Shown here: positions 32,824 to 42,311 of the stretch, in pieces | How the letters are laid out: each line of letters begins with the position of its first letter | Numbering within the stretch: position 1 is the first letter of the stretch | Assembly (NCBI RefSeq): GCF_001619615.1 | Contig: NZ_LQQP01000005.1 | Location: forward strand, 47,874-111,873 | Source of the DNA: Microbacterium sp. T32 | Lineage (GTDB): Bacteria > Actinomycetota > Actinomycetes > Actinomycetales > Microbacteriaceae | DNA: 64,000 nucleotides | Reading direction: 5' to 3' | The notes under the pieces: generated by a model | Told to the model about the DNA's origin: nothing | The model's database searches: none | What the model saw: only the letters and a program-made list of their open reading frames with translations | Position numbers and translations under genes: made by a program

Positions 32824-33876
32824 ATGGCACTTTTCTCGCGCCGCAAGAATTCCGATTCCGATGACGTGTCGGCCGACCGCCCCGAGGGTGTGATCGAACC
32901 GGGCGAGCAGCCCGTCGACCCCGCTCCGGCGGAGGCGGAGGCCCCGGTGCCCCAGGTCACGATCTCGACCTCGTCGTTCCGGGGCGTCGGCGCCCCGGCG
33001 GACGCGGCTCCCGTCACCGACTCCACTCCGCCGGTCGCGGCGCGCCCGTCGGCACGGCAGCCCGGACCGATGGAGGCGCCCGCGCCCCGCGAGTCCATCC
33101 CCGGGGTCCAGGACAACGTTCTGCTCGCGATGGCTCTCGCCGAGATCACCGGCTCGGCGGAACCGGCGCAGCTCCTCAACGTCGCGCGCCAGCTCCTGCA
33201 GGGACATGTCTTCCTGCGCGTGAAGGGCGACGCCCGCGCGCTCGTGGCCGAGGGCAAGGACCTGCCGCTCGCGATCGCGACCCGCGGCGACGAGCAGCTC
33301 GTCCTCGCATACAGCAGCGGCCAGGCGCTCAGCCAGGCCGTCGAAGCCGACGGCGACCGCGACACCTCGGCGATGGGGCAGCCGGTCATGGCGATGATCA
33401 ACCACGCGCTCAGCGGACCCTTCGCCGGCGTCGTCCTCGACCACTCGTCCGGCGACGCTCGCGCCGTTCTGCCCACCGCACTGCTGGAGCGAATGGTGTC
33501 CGAGGCCGATCCCGAGCTGCGCATCAAGACGGCGCTCAGCCAACCGCGCACCGAGGCCACGGCATCCACGGTCGTCGAGGCGATCCTCGCCGGTGCGCCC
33601 CTGTGGATCGCCGTCGCGCAGCCCGAAGAGGGCGGACCCGTCGGTGTCGCCGAGTCGCGGACGGCGACCGGCGAGCGGTTCCTCGAGGTGTTCTCGCACC
33701 CGCTTGAACTGCTCGCGCTCGGCCGCGGCGACCAGGCCGTGCCGCTGCAGAAGGAGCAGCTGGCCAAGGCGATCGCCGGCGACGACGGTCTCACCGGCCT
33801 GCTCGTCGACCCGGCCGGGCCCTGGATCCGGCTGACGCGCGACGAGCTCTCGACGCTGCTGGCGCTCGCGGAGTAG
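32824..33876 (+). CDS. SseB family protein
   Basis: 350 aa. A charged, Pro/Ala-rich N-terminal region (about 90 residues, likely disordered) precedes two SseB-like domains: NVLLAMALAEITGSAEPAQLLNVARQLLQGHVFLRVKGD ... LPLAIATRGDEQLVLAYSSGQAL, and a C-terminal half ending GLTGLLVDPAGPWIRLTRDEL. Many actinobacteria have SseB-domain proteins, linked by name only to enhanced serine sensitivity; function unknown. Own leaderless promoter. Confidence 0.82.
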   Translation: MALFSRRKNSDSDDVSADRPEGVIEPGEQPVDPAPAEAEAPVPQVTISTSSFRGVGAPADAAPVTDSTPPVAARPSARQPGPMEAPAPRESIPGVQDNVLLAMALAEITGSAEPAQLLNVARQLLQGHVFLRVKGDARALVAEGKDLPLAIATRGDEQLVLAYSSGQALSQAVEADGDRDTSAMGQPVMAMINHALSGPFAGVVLDHSSGDARAVLPTALLERMVSEADPELRIKTALSQPRTEATASTVVEAILAGAPLWIAVAQPEEGGPVGVAESRTATGERFLEVFSHPLELLALGRGDQAVPLQKEQLAKAIAGDDGLTGLLVDPAGPWIRLTRDELSTLLALAE

Positions 33877-33892
33877 GACTCTCGCCCGCGCG

Positions 33893-34519
33893 CTACACCC
33901 CGTATAGCTCGCCGACGGGCACCGTCACAGGCAGCACGTTGCCGACCGGCGCGAGCGGGCACGCCCACGCCGGGTCGTACGCACACGACGGGTTGTAGGC
34001 GAAGTTGAAGTCGATCACGAGGGTGTCGGGCGCGGTGCCGGTGCCGAGGTCGGCGCCCTTGATCGTGTCGAGCAGGTACCGACCGCCGCCGTAGGTGCCG
34101 CCCGGGCGTCCGGCCGACGCGTCGCGCACGGGGACGAACAGCCCACCGCCGTACGAGGTGAGCCGCCACACGTCGAGCGATCCGGTGTCGGGCAGCTCGA
34201 CGCGGCCGATGCGCTCGAAGCCGACGTCACCGTCGGTGCCGGTCGTCGCGACGAAGGAGGCTTCCTCGGCGTCGAGCAGCGTCACTTCGAAGCGCCACGC
34301 GGCGTCGTACGGCGCGAGCGGCAGGCCCGTGAATCCGTCGCGCTGCTCGGGCAGCAGGGGAGTGGCGGGGTGGTCGGCGAAGAGCGCGTCCCGCTCGATG
34401 CGCCACAGCTCGTGGGCGTCTTCGGGATCGTCCGCCTCGCGGACGGCGGCGTAGAGGGCGAAGACGCGGCGCCGCCAATCGGCGACGTCGAGGGCGGTGC
34501 GGGCGGCGCGCGAGGTCAC
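33893..34519 (-). CDS. DUF1684 domain-containing protein
   Basis: 208 aa from GTG 34519. The C-terminal half carries the DUF1684 hallmark: GGRYLLDTIKGADLG, LVIDFNFAYNPSCAYDP, WACPLAP. The conserved Tyr, Asn and two Cys residues suggest a binding site, but no activity is established. Leaderless: TAAGCT (34526-34531, minus strand) is six bases before the GTG. Convergent with the SseB gene. Confidence 0.9.
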   Translation of the reverse strand: MTSRAARTALDVADWRRRVFALYAAVREADDPEDAHELWRIERDALFADHPATPLLPEQRDGFTGLPLAPYDAAWRFEVTLLDAEEASFVATTGTDGDVGFERIGRVELPDTGSLDVWRLTSYGGGLFVPVRDASAGRPGGTYGGGRYLLDTIKGADLGTGTAPDTLVIDFNFAYNPSCAYDPAWACPLAPVGNVLPVTVPVGELYGV

Positions 34520-34788
34520 TCGAAAAGCTTACGGTTGGAACGGTTCCTCGGGGCGGCGGTGACCGACCGATCACTGTGCACCGTGGCCGGCTCAGCGGCG
34601 GGAACATCGCGCAGGGGTCTCCATCCCGTCCCCGAGTACAGACGTTCAAGAAAAGCTTCTTCTGGCCGTAACACTTCGGGGTGGGCATCGACCGGGGGTG
34701 TTCGGCATAATCGAGCCATTGCCGGGGGTCGCGGTGCGCTTTGGGGGTGCGCCTTCATGCCGACCAGCCGCATCTGTGGGGGGAACAC

Positions 34789-37700
34789 ATGCTCGGTGCG
34801 TTGCGCCATCGTCCGTCACGTCGTCTCCGAGCCGCCATCGTCAGCGTGCTCATCGGCGTCCTCTCGTTCGGCGCGGTGCCGTCGGTCGCGACGGCCGGCA
34901 CCCCGTCGCCGACCGCGACGGGGGCCGGGAGCGGATCGATTTCGGGAGCGGTCACGGACTCCGCGGGGGCCGCAGTGCCGGATGCCGTCGTGTCGGTGAG
35001 CGCGGCAGACGGGGCTGTTACCGCCGAGGTGACGACGGGCTCGCAGGGTGGGTACACCGTGCCCGACCTGCCCGCCGGCGCCTACTACGTGTCGGTCGCC
35101 ACGGAGGGATCGGACCCGATCTTCTGGCCGGGTGCGCTGACCTTGGCCGAGGCGCAGACCGTCGTGGTTTCCGAGGACGTGGCGGTGACGGGAATCGACC
35201 TCACGACTGCCCCCTCGCCGGTGCGCCCCACGGGCTCGCCGACCGCGTCATCGTCGAAGACGGCCTTTGCGCTGGCGTCACCATCGCCTTCGCCCTCCTC
35301 CACGAGCGCCACGTACACACTCTCGGGCGTCGTCACCGGGGATGGGGGCGCGCCGATTCAGGCCGCGATGGTCTTCATCTCGGGTGGATCGCCGTGGACG
35401 TACAAGTCCGCGCAGACCGGCGCCGATGGCGGCTACTCGGTCTCCGGTCTTCCCGCTGGCGAGTACGAGGTGCAGGCGAGCGTGTTCATGGGGTCGTACT
35501 CCGACCAGACCGCGACTCTTGATCTCACCGCCGACAGCGAGCTGAACTTCCGATTGGTGAAAGGCGGGACGATCAGCGGAAAGATCTCGGGTGGCGACGG
35601 CTCCGAGGTGAGCATCGAGCTCCTCAAGGCCGACACGCTCGAGATGCAGGACGTGGCCAGCACGAAGGGATCGTTCAAATTCCAGAGGGTCCCCGCGGGT
35701 CGGTACGTCGTTCTCGCCATCCCTTACTACTCGAGCGAAGCGGCCGCGGCCTTCTACCCGGGGGTGACCGATCCGCATGATGCCACCGTGATCACCGTGG
35801 CGTCGGAGAAAGCCGTCTCCGGCCTCGATTGGGAGGTCGCCCCGGGTCGACGCATTTCGGGCACGGTCCAGAACATGCCGGGGAGCTCCGCGTCGGTTTC
35901 TGTGACGGCAGCGCCGTGGGACTGGAACGGGAAGAAGATCTATCCGTATTGGAACGACGCGTACGGCTCGACGGGCCCCGATGGGCGGTACACCGTGACC
36001 GGTGTGGGTGACGGGGATTACACCGTGCGAGCGAACGCCTACGTGGGTGATCCGGTGGGCGGGCATGGCGTTGTCTGGGAGGGCTATTACGCCAACACGC
36101 CGATGTCCGATTCCGCGACGCGGGTTGCTGTCCACGGTAACGACCAGGACGGTATCGACATCCGGCTCTTCGGAGAGGGGACGGCGTCCGGCACCATTCG
36201 CGCGGAAGGCGGAAGCGCGCCGCTGCAGAACACGCTCATCACCGCCTACCGGTGGAATGGAGCGACCTGGGATACGACGCTCGCCATTTCGGGCTGGGGT
36301 CGCTACAGCCTGGGCCTGCAGATGAGCGGCGCCAGTTACGGAGTCCCGGAGGGGACGTACACGATCGGTTTCTCCGATCCGGACAACGAGTGGGTCAATG
36401 ACGGCGTCGACTACCCGTACTGCCCGCAGTACTGGAACGGCAAGGCGACGCTCGATCACGCGGACCGGTTCGAGGTCGCCCCCGGCAAGAACACGCCCGG
36501 GATCGACGCCACGCTGCGTCTGAAGTCGGACGGGTGTGCGGCTGACGTCATCACCCCCGGAACCCCGGCCATCGAGGGCACTCCCCGCGTCGGCGGCGCG
36601 CTCACCGCGAACCCCGGCACGTGGGCCCCGGAGCCGATCCAGCTCTCCTACCAGTGGCGCGCGAACGGCGTCGACATCGACGGCGCCACTTCGGCGACAT
36701 TCACGCCCGGCGCGGCTCAGGTCGGCACGAAGTTGACCGTGGCAGTCACGGGTTCCCGGCCGGGATACGACAGTGTGACGGCCGTCAGCCCTGAATCCGC
36801 TGTCGTCGCTGCCGCCGTCATCACCCCCGGGACCCCTAATGTCTCCGGCACGCCGAAGGCGGGATCGGAACTGACAGCGGATCCCGGAGCCTGGACGCCC
36901 GGCGATGTGTCGCTGGCCTACCAGTGGCTCGCGAACGGGGTGACGGTCCCCGGGGCAACCGGCTCGACCTTCGTGCCCGGCGATGACGAGGTCGGTAAGA
37001 CGATCGCGGTGACCGTCACGGGCACCAAGGCCGGTTACGCGACAGCCTCGGCCACGAGCGCAGCCGTCGGCCCGGTCGTCGCGGCTCCGCTGCTCGACCT
37101 CGAGGTCGGGACACCTCGCCTCGACGGTGACGCGCGTGTCGGCGCGGAGCTCACGGCATCCCCCGGGACCTGGGGACCGCAGCCGGTGCAGCTGTCCTAC
37201 AGCTGGTCGGTGGACGGCTCCACCGTCGCGGGGGCGGAAGGCCCCCGGTTCACGCCGGGACCCGACGCCGTGGGCAAGACCGTCACCGTCACCGTGCGGG
37301 GGTCCAAGAGCGGCTACCGTCCGGCGACCGCCACCGCTGCTGCGGGCCCGGTCGCGCCGGGCGTGATCACGGGCGGCGCGGCCAGCATCGCCGGAGACAC
37401 CAAGGTCGGTGCGACCCTCACGGCGCAGTCGACGGGGTGGATGCCGACCGACGTGACGCTCGCGTACCAGTGGCTGAGCGGTGGCACGCCGATCGAGGGT
37501 GCGACCGGTCAGACCTTCCAGCCCGGCGCCGATTCGCTCGGCGCAACGCTCCAGGTGGAAGTGACGGCCACACTTCCCGGCTACACGGGTGCCACCGTCC
37601 GGTCCGAGCCGGTCGGCCCGATCACTCCCGGAACGCTGCAGGCGGGTACTCCTTCACTGTCGGGGCCGGCGTTGAGCGGTGCGCCGATCACGGTGAACCC

Positions 37701-38316
37701 GGGAACCTGGGGTCCTGAGCCGGTCGGTCTCACCTACCAGTGGTCGGTGGACGATCAGCCGATCGAGGGCGCGACGTCGGCCGTCTACACGCCGACGACC
37801 GCGCAGGTCGGTGGCCACCTCACGGTGTCGGTCACGGGGATCAAGCCGGGCTACACGACGGTCACCACGATCGCGGATGCCGGTACCGTTTCGGCATCCA
37901 TCGCCCTGGATTCGTCCTCGGCCCTCCCGGGTGGGGCGATCGTGGTCACGGGGACGGGGTACGACCCGGGCGAGACGGTTCGCGTCGAACTGCACTCCAC
38001 GGTGACCCAGCTCGGGACGGCCGTGGCGGACGCCGAAGGAAACTTCCGGCTGCCGACCACGCTGCCCCTCACGGCGGTGCCGGGGGAGCACCGCGTGTTC
38101 GGAATCGGGGAGCGGAGTGGGCGGGAGGCGTCCGCGTCCATCACGATCGGCTCGCCCGCGTCACCCGGCGGGGGAACCCCCTCGACTCCGGCTCCCGCTC
38201 CGCAGACCCTGCCGGCGACGGGTACCACGGTCCCGATCGCGCTGACCGCCTTCGGCATTCTGCTCACCCTCGGGGGTGTCCTGCTCCTGTGCCGCCCCGC
38301 GCGACGCCGAGTGTGA
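34789..38316 (+). CDS. LPXTG-anchored surface protein with Ig-like repeats
   Basis: 1175 aa from ATG 34789 (GGGGGGAA upstream). Signal peptide about residues 1-37. N-terminal carboxypeptidase-regulatory-like/CnaB modules (SGAVTDSAGAAVPDAVVSV, SGVVTGDGGAPIQAAMVFI). Five Ig-like repeats of about 90 residues run from roughly 36547 to 37900, each with an LTAxPGTW ... LSYQW ... GATxxTFxPG pattern. A sorting signal LPATG, hydrophobic helix and RRR tail close the protein, so sortase should link it to peptidoglycan. No sortase gene is in the window. The stop overlaps the next gene's GTG by 4 bp. The 270 bp upstream are AT-richer and hold the promoter, not pinpointed. Confidence 0.9.
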   Translation: MLGALRHRPSRRLRAAIVSVLIGVLSFGAVPSVATAGTPSPTATGAGSGSISGAVTDSAGAAVPDAVVSVSAADGAVTAEVTTGSQGGYTVPDLPAGAYYVSVATEGSDPIFWPGALTLAEAQTVVVSEDVAVTGIDLTTAPSPVRPTGSPTASSSKTAFALASPSPSPSSTSATYTLSGVVTGDGGAPIQAAMVFISGGSPWTYKSAQTGADGGYSVSGLPAGEYEVQASVFMGSYSDQTATLDLTADSELNFRLVKGGTISGKISGGDGSEVSIELLKADTLEMQDVASTKGSFKFQRVPAGRYVVLAIPYYSSEAAAAFYPGVTDPHDATVITVASEKAVSGLDWEVAPGRRISGTVQNMPGSSASVSVTAAPWDWNGKKIYPYWNDAYGSTGPDGRYTVTGVGDGDYTVRANAYVGDPVGGHGVVWEGYYANTPMSDSATRVAVHGNDQDGIDIRLFGEGTASGTIRAEGGSAPLQNTLITAYRWNGATWDTTLAISGWGRYSLGLQMSGASYGVPEGTYTIGFSDPDNEWVNDGVDYPYCPQYWNGKATLDHADRFEVAPGKNTPGIDATLRLKSDGCAADVITPGTPAIEGTPRVGGALTANPGTWAPEPIQLSYQWRANGVDIDGATSATFTPGAAQVGTKLTVAVTGSRPGYDSVTAVSPESAVVAAAVITPGTPNVSGTPKAGSELTADPGAWTPGDVSLAYQWLANGVTVPGATGSTFVPGDDEVGKTIAVTVTGTKAGYATASATSAAVGPVVAAPLLDLEVGTPRLDGDARVGAELTASPGTWGPQPVQLSYSWSVDGSTVAGAEGPRFTPGPDAVGKTVTVTVRGSKSGYRPATATAAAGPVAPGVITGGAASIAGDTKVGATLTAQSTGWMPTDVTLAYQWLSGGTPIEGATGQTFQPGADSLGATLQVEVTATLPGYTGATVRSEPVGPITPGTLQAGTPSLSGPALSGAPITVNPGTWGPEPVGLTYQWSVDDQPIEGATSAVYTPTTAQVGGHLTVSVTGIKPGYTTVTTIADAGTVSASIALDSSSALPGGAIVVTGTGYDPGETVRVELHSTVTQLGTAVADAEGNFRLPTTLPLTAVPGEHRVFGIGERSGREASASITIGSPASPGGGTPSTPAPAPQTLPATGTTVPIALTAFGILLTLGGVLLLCRPARRRV

Positions 38317-40160
38317 CACGACACCGGGCGTCGCGTCCGACCACCCCTGCCCGGGGGGCGGACGCGGCGCCCGCTCGTGTGGGTGAGGTTGCGCTCTCCC
38401 TGTTGTGGGTGGCGCCGGTCCTCGTCCTTCCCGGCGTCTACCATCGCTGGGGCTGGCCGACGCTGATCGCGGCTGTCGTCGCGGTGGGGCTCGCGGTGTG
38501 GGCCCGGCCCACCGGACGGGTGCCCGTCTGGTGGGCCGCGCTCGCTGCGGCGGTGGCCCTCGCGCTCACGCTCCGTGCGCTGCTGGGGGAAGCGCCCCTC
38601 GCTCAGTTCTTCGGTCGCGCCCCTCGGTACGAGGGCTTCGTCGAACTGGCTGTTCTGCTCGCGGCCGTCTGGTGCGGTGCGCGACTCGCGGGCCCTCGCG
38701 CGGCGACGTCCGCTCATCGCGCGATCGTCCGGGCGATGACTGTGGCATCCAGCGCCCTCGCCCTCGTCGCCGTCCTCGAGGCGGTCGGGCTCAGGCCGAT
38801 CGAGACCGACCTCGAACGGCCCGGATCCCTCGCCGGCAATGCCACCGACCAAGGCATCCTCGGTGTCGTCTTCGCCGCGTGGTTGTTCCATGTCGCTCTT
38901 GGCGTGTGGATGCGCACTCGACGCGTGGCGTGGTGGGCGGTCGTCGGTGGGGTCGCCGGTGTCATCGCGGTGGTGACGTCGGCGTCGCGCGCCGCGCTGC
39001 TCGGGCTCGCGGTCGTGGCGCTCGTGCTGTCCGTGCGAGCCGTGTGGGGCGCGCGGCGCCGCGCGGCGGCGATCGGGTGGACCGCCGTGGGCTTTACCGT
39101 GCTCGTCGGGTTCACCCTGGCGGTGCCGTTCACGCGGGACCGGCTCCTGGGAGCCGACGGGTTCGCCCGCAAAACGGTCGGCGACCGGCTCGTGATCTGG
39201 CGCGACGCGCTCGATCTGGCGTGGGCGCATCCGTGGACGGGCGTGGGACTGAACGGATACATGGATGCCATCACCTCGCGCTTCGACGACACCTGGTACC
39301 GGAACGTCACCCCCGACCATGTGCTGGATTCCCCGCACGACCTGCTCGTGCAGGCGGCGGTCGTTGCCGGCATCCCGGGTGTCGTGCTCGTCCTCGTGGG
39401 TGCGGCGCTCGTGTTCTTCAGCGGTGTTCGCGCCGTTCGGGGAGCGGTGGGCCCCCGCCGCGATGCCTTGATCGGCGCGTGGACCGTCTTGGCGGGCGCA
39501 TCGATCGGGCTCCTGGCGAGCCCGACCTCGCCGAAGACGCTCCTGCCGATGGCTGTCGCGGTCGGCGTGTTGGTGGCTCGGGAGCCGTGGGACCGCCGCT
39601 GGCGGGCGCTTCGGATCTTGGGCACCGTCGCGGTCGCTGCGTGGATGGTCGCGTTGCTTGCATGGACGGTGGGCGACGCGTTCGTGTGGAAGGGCGTTTC
39701 CGCGGCCGTCCGGGGCGACGCGGTCGCGGCGGACTCCGCGTTCTCGTCGGCCGCGTCCCTGCGTCCGTGGGACGTCGACCTTCCGCTCATCGCGGCGCAG
39801 GTCACCGGCGGTGCGCTGGAGCAGGGGATGGTCGGAGCGAGCGACAGTGCGAGCCGCTGGAGCACGGAGGCCGCGGCGCGCCTTCCGTCGTCGGCGGCGG
39901 CGCAGGAGGCAGCCGGGATGGTGGCTCTGCAACGCGGCGAACTCGCCGCGGCGGGGGCATATCTGCGTGCCGCTCGCGCGTTGTCGCCGGCGAATCCGCG
40001 CATCGCCCACGAGGAGGGACTCGCTGAGCTCGCCGCCGGCGACTATGCCGCCGCGCGGGATGCCTTCGAACGTGTGCTGCAGCTCCAGCCCGACCGCGAA
40101 GAGTCCCGGCAGGCGTTGGCCGAGGCATGCCGCCGTCTCCCGGCGGGTTCCTGCCTCTGA
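38313..40160 (+). CDS. O-antigen ligase family membrane protein with C-terminal TPR
   Basis: 615 aa from GTG 38313 (GTGA overlap with the LPXTG gene stop). About 10-12 membrane helices. The Wzy_C/O-antigen-ligase loop includes DRLVIWRDALDLAWAHPWTGVGLNGYMDAI and HVLDSPHDLLVQ. From about residue 470, Ala-rich TPR-like helices (FSSAASLRPWDVDLPLIAAQ, AGMVALQRGELAAAGAYLRAARAL, GDYAAARDAFERVLQLQPD) lie beyond the membrane. Relatives polymerise or transfer lipid-linked glycans, and some glycosylate proteins. Coupling to the LPXTG gene suggests it may modify that protein. Confidence 0.85.
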   Translation: MTRHRASRPTTPARGADAAPARVGEVALSLLWVAPVLVLPGVYHRWGWPTLIAAVVAVGLAVWARPTGRVPVWWAALAAAVALALTLRALLGEAPLAQFFGRAPRYEGFVELAVLLAAVWCGARLAGPRAATSAHRAIVRAMTVASSALALVAVLEAVGLRPIETDLERPGSLAGNATDQGILGVVFAAWLFHVALGVWMRTRRVAWWAVVGGVAGVIAVVTSASRAALLGLAVVALVLSVRAVWGARRRAAAIGWTAVGFTVLVGFTLAVPFTRDRLLGADGFARKTVGDRLVIWRDALDLAWAHPWTGVGLNGYMDAITSRFDDTWYRNVTPDHVLDSPHDLLVQAAVVAGIPGVVLVLVGAALVFFSGVRAVRGAVGPRRDALIGAWTVLAGASIGLLASPTSPKTLLPMAVAVGVLVAREPWDRRWRALRILGTVAVAAWMVALLAWTVGDAFVWKGVSAAVRGDAVAADSAFSSAASLRPWDVDLPLIAAQVTGGALEQGMVGASDSASRWSTEAAARLPSSAAAQEAAGMVALQRGELAAAGAYLRAARALSPANPRIAHEEGLAELAAGDYAAARDAFERVLQLQPDREESRQALAEACRRLPAGSCL

Positions 40161-40214
40161 TCGGCCCACACCCCGGGCAGGGGCAACGGGGCAGACATGG
40201 CCCGCCCCGACCGT

Positions 40215-40220
40215 TAGCGT
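40215..40220 (+). promoter_or_regulatory. Leaderless -10 box for the LigD polymerase gene
   Basis: TAGCGT, six bases, ATG at 40227; no ribosome binding site. Confidence 0.5.
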
Positions 40221-40226
40221 CGGGGC

Positions 40227-41252
40227 ATGGCATCCCCGCGTATCACGCTCACCGTTCCCGGGCCCGACGGCGATCGCGAGATCGGCGTCTCCAACCCCGA
40301 CCGCGTGCTGTGGCCCGAGGTGGGCATCACGAAGCGCGAGCTCGCGGAGTACCTCATCGCCGTCGCCGAGCCGTTCCTCGCGGCCAACGGCAACCGCCCG
40401 GTCTCACTCGAGCGCTTCCCGGACGGCGTGGGCGGGGAGAGCTTCTTCTCGAAGAACCCGCCGAAGGGGTCGCCGTCGTTCGTCGAGGCGGTGACCGTGA
40501 CGTACAACAGCGGGCGGCGGCATCCACAGCTCGTCCTGACGGAGATCGGCTCGGCGGTCTGGGCGGCGCAGATGAACACGATCGTGTTCCACCCGTGGGC
40601 CTCGCTCGCGAGCGACCCCGACCATCCCGTCGAGCTGCGGATCGACCTCGACCCGCAGCCCGGCACCGGGTTCGCCGAGGCGGTCGTCGCGGCGCACGAG
40701 CTTCGCAAGGTCCTGCGCGAGGCGGGCCTCGACGCGTGGGCGAAGACGAGCGGCAACCGCGGACTGCACGTGTTCTGCCCGATCGAGCCGACGCACGAGT
40801 TCCTCGATGTCCGGCACGCGGTGATCGCCGCGGCGCGCGAGCTGGAACGACGGATGCCGGATGCCGTCACCACGAACTGGTGGAAGGAGGAGCGCGGGGA
40901 GCGGATCTTCGTCGACTTCAACCAGGCCAACCGCGACCGGACGATGGCCGGGGCGTATTCGCCGCGAGCGCTCCCCGCCGCGACGGTGTCGACACCGGTG
41001 ACCTGGGACGAACTGGATGCCGTGGACCCCACGGCCTTCACGGTCCGCTCGGTGCCCGAGAGGTTGGCAGCCGTCGGCGATCCGTGGGCGGGGTTCGGGG
41101 CCGCACCCGGCCGCATCGACACGTTGCTCGAGTGGTGGCAGCGCGACCTCGACGCGGGGCTCGGCGAGCTGCCGTTCCCGCCGGAGTTCCCCAAGATGCC
41201 GGGGGAGCCGCCGCGCGTGCAGCCCTCGCGGGCGAAGAACCCGGCGGAGTAG
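40227..41252 (+). CDS. LigD-type non-homologous end-joining polymerase
   Basis: 341 aa, stand-alone PolDom. SNPDRVLWPEVGITK, RPVSLERFPDGVGGESFF, primase-like metal site LRIDLDPQPG (D-x-D) and SGNRGLHVFCPI (SGxxGxH nucleotide motif) are present, as is IFVDFNQANRDRTMAGAYSPRA with the third Asp. The enzyme adds ribonucleotides to and fills in at double-strand break ends. Fused ligase or nuclease domains are absent. It converges on the LigC-type ligase gene, 11 bp away. Confidence 0.93.
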   Translation: MASPRITLTVPGPDGDREIGVSNPDRVLWPEVGITKRELAEYLIAVAEPFLAANGNRPVSLERFPDGVGGESFFSKNPPKGSPSFVEAVTVTYNSGRRHPQLVLTEIGSAVWAAQMNTIVFHPWASLASDPDHPVELRIDLDPQPGTGFAEAVVAAHELRKVLREAGLDAWAKTSGNRGLHVFCPIEPTHEFLDVRHAVIAAARELERRMPDAVTTNWWKEERGERIFVDFNQANRDRTMAGAYSPRALPAATVSTPVTWDELDAVDPTAFTVRSVPERLAAVGDPWAGFGAAPGRIDTLLEWWQRDLDAGLGELPFPPEFPKMPGEPPRVQPSRAKNPAE

Positions 41253-41263
41253 CCGCGCCGGCG

Positions 41264-42307
41264 TCAGTTCAGGACGTCGCCCAGGTCGTACGCGCCGACG
41301 GTCTCGAGCTGTTCGAAGGTGCAGGACATCGCATCGCGATCGGGGCGCCAGCGCTCGAACTGCACGGTGTGGCGGAAGCGCGTGCCCTCGAGCTGGTCGT
41401 ACCGCACCTCGAGCACGCGTTCGGGGCGGAGCCGGACGAACGACACATCCTTGGATGCCGAGAACCTCGAGCGATCGGTCTCGCCGACGACCGCTTCGCC
41501 CTCGGCATCCCGCTCGACGAGCGGCGCGAGCTCGTCGATGAGTTCGAGGCGGCGCTTGTCGGTCCACGCGGAGACGCCGCCCACACCGTGCAGACGCCCG
41601 GCTCCGTCGAACAGCCCAACGAGCAGCGACCCGACGCCCTGACCCGACTTGTGGATCCGGTATCCCAGCGCGACGACGTCGGCCGTGCGGGCGTGCTTGA
41701 TCTTGAACATCGTGCGCTTGTTCGGCGCATACGGCTGGGTCAGCGGCTTCGCGACGACGCCGTCGAGCCCGGCGCCCTCGAACTCGGCGAGCCAGCGGCG
41801 CGCGAGGTCGGGATCGTCGGTGGTGCGCGTCACGTGCACGGGGTGGGGGACCGAGCCGAGGAGGTCGACGAGCTGTGCTCGGCGTTCCGTGAACGGCGCG
41901 TCCTGCAGATCGCGGTCGCCGCGGGCGAGGAGGTCGAACGCGATGAACATCGCCGGGGTCTCCTCCGACAGCAGCTTCACGCGCGAGGCGGCGGGGTGGA
42001 TGCGTTGCGACAGCGCCTCCCAGTCGAGGCGCTGCGCGCCCGCCTCGCCGCGGGCCACGACCACCTCGCCGTCGATGAGGCACGGCTCGGGCAGGAGCCG
42101 GGCGAACGCCTCGACGAGCTCGGGGAAGTAGCGGGTCAGCGGCTTCGCGCCGCGGCTGCCGATCTCGACGTCGGTGCCGTCCCACGACACGAGCGCGCGG
42201 AATCCGTCCCACTTCGGCTCGTACGACAGCCCGCCCGCGACCTTGCCCGGTTCGGGCACGTCGGGCACGGCCTTCGCCAGCATCGGCGCGGGGATGTCGT
42301 ACGGCAT
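41264..42307 (-). CDS. ligC: ATP-dependent DNA ligase (LigC type)
   Basis: 347 aa. Motif I YEPKWDGFRAL (adenylated Lys about residue 31), motif III FIAFDLLA, motif IV LDGVVAKPL, motif V MFKIKHART and C-terminal OB-fold motif VRYDQLEGTRFRH. The length and stand-alone form match mycobacterial LigC, a back-up end-joining or base-excision ligase. It is next to a stand-alone LigD polymerase; Ku is not in the window. The upstream AI-2E gene ends 4 bp before its ATG, so the two are probably one transcript. Confidence 0.92.
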   Translation of the reverse strand: MPYDIPAPMLAKAVPDVPEPGKVAGGLSYEPKWDGFRALVSWDGTDVEIGSRGAKPLTRYFPELVEAFARLLPEPCLIDGEVVVARGEAGAQRLDWEALSQRIHPAASRVKLLSEETPAMFIAFDLLARGDRDLQDAPFTERRAQLVDLLGSVPHPVHVTRTTDDPDLARRWLAEFEGAGLDGVVAKPLTQPYAPNKRTMFKIKHARTADVVALGYRIHKSGQGVGSLLVGLFDGAGRLHGVGGVSAWTDKRRLELIDELAPLVERDAEGEAVVGETDRSRFSASKDVSFVRLRPERVLEVRYDQLEGTRFRHTVQFERWRPDRDAMSCTFEQLETVGAYDLGDVLN

Positions 42308-42311
42308 CGGC

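Noticed and set aside
30269..32830. Minus-strand frame of 853 codons opposite pcrA
   Set aside because: Complement of PcrA with all seven helicase motifs on the plus strand; no motifs of its own.
36541..37900. Repeated sequence considered as a CRISPR or tandem-DNA array
   Set aside because: The repeats are about 270 bp long, diverged and in frame. They encode Ig-like protein domains.
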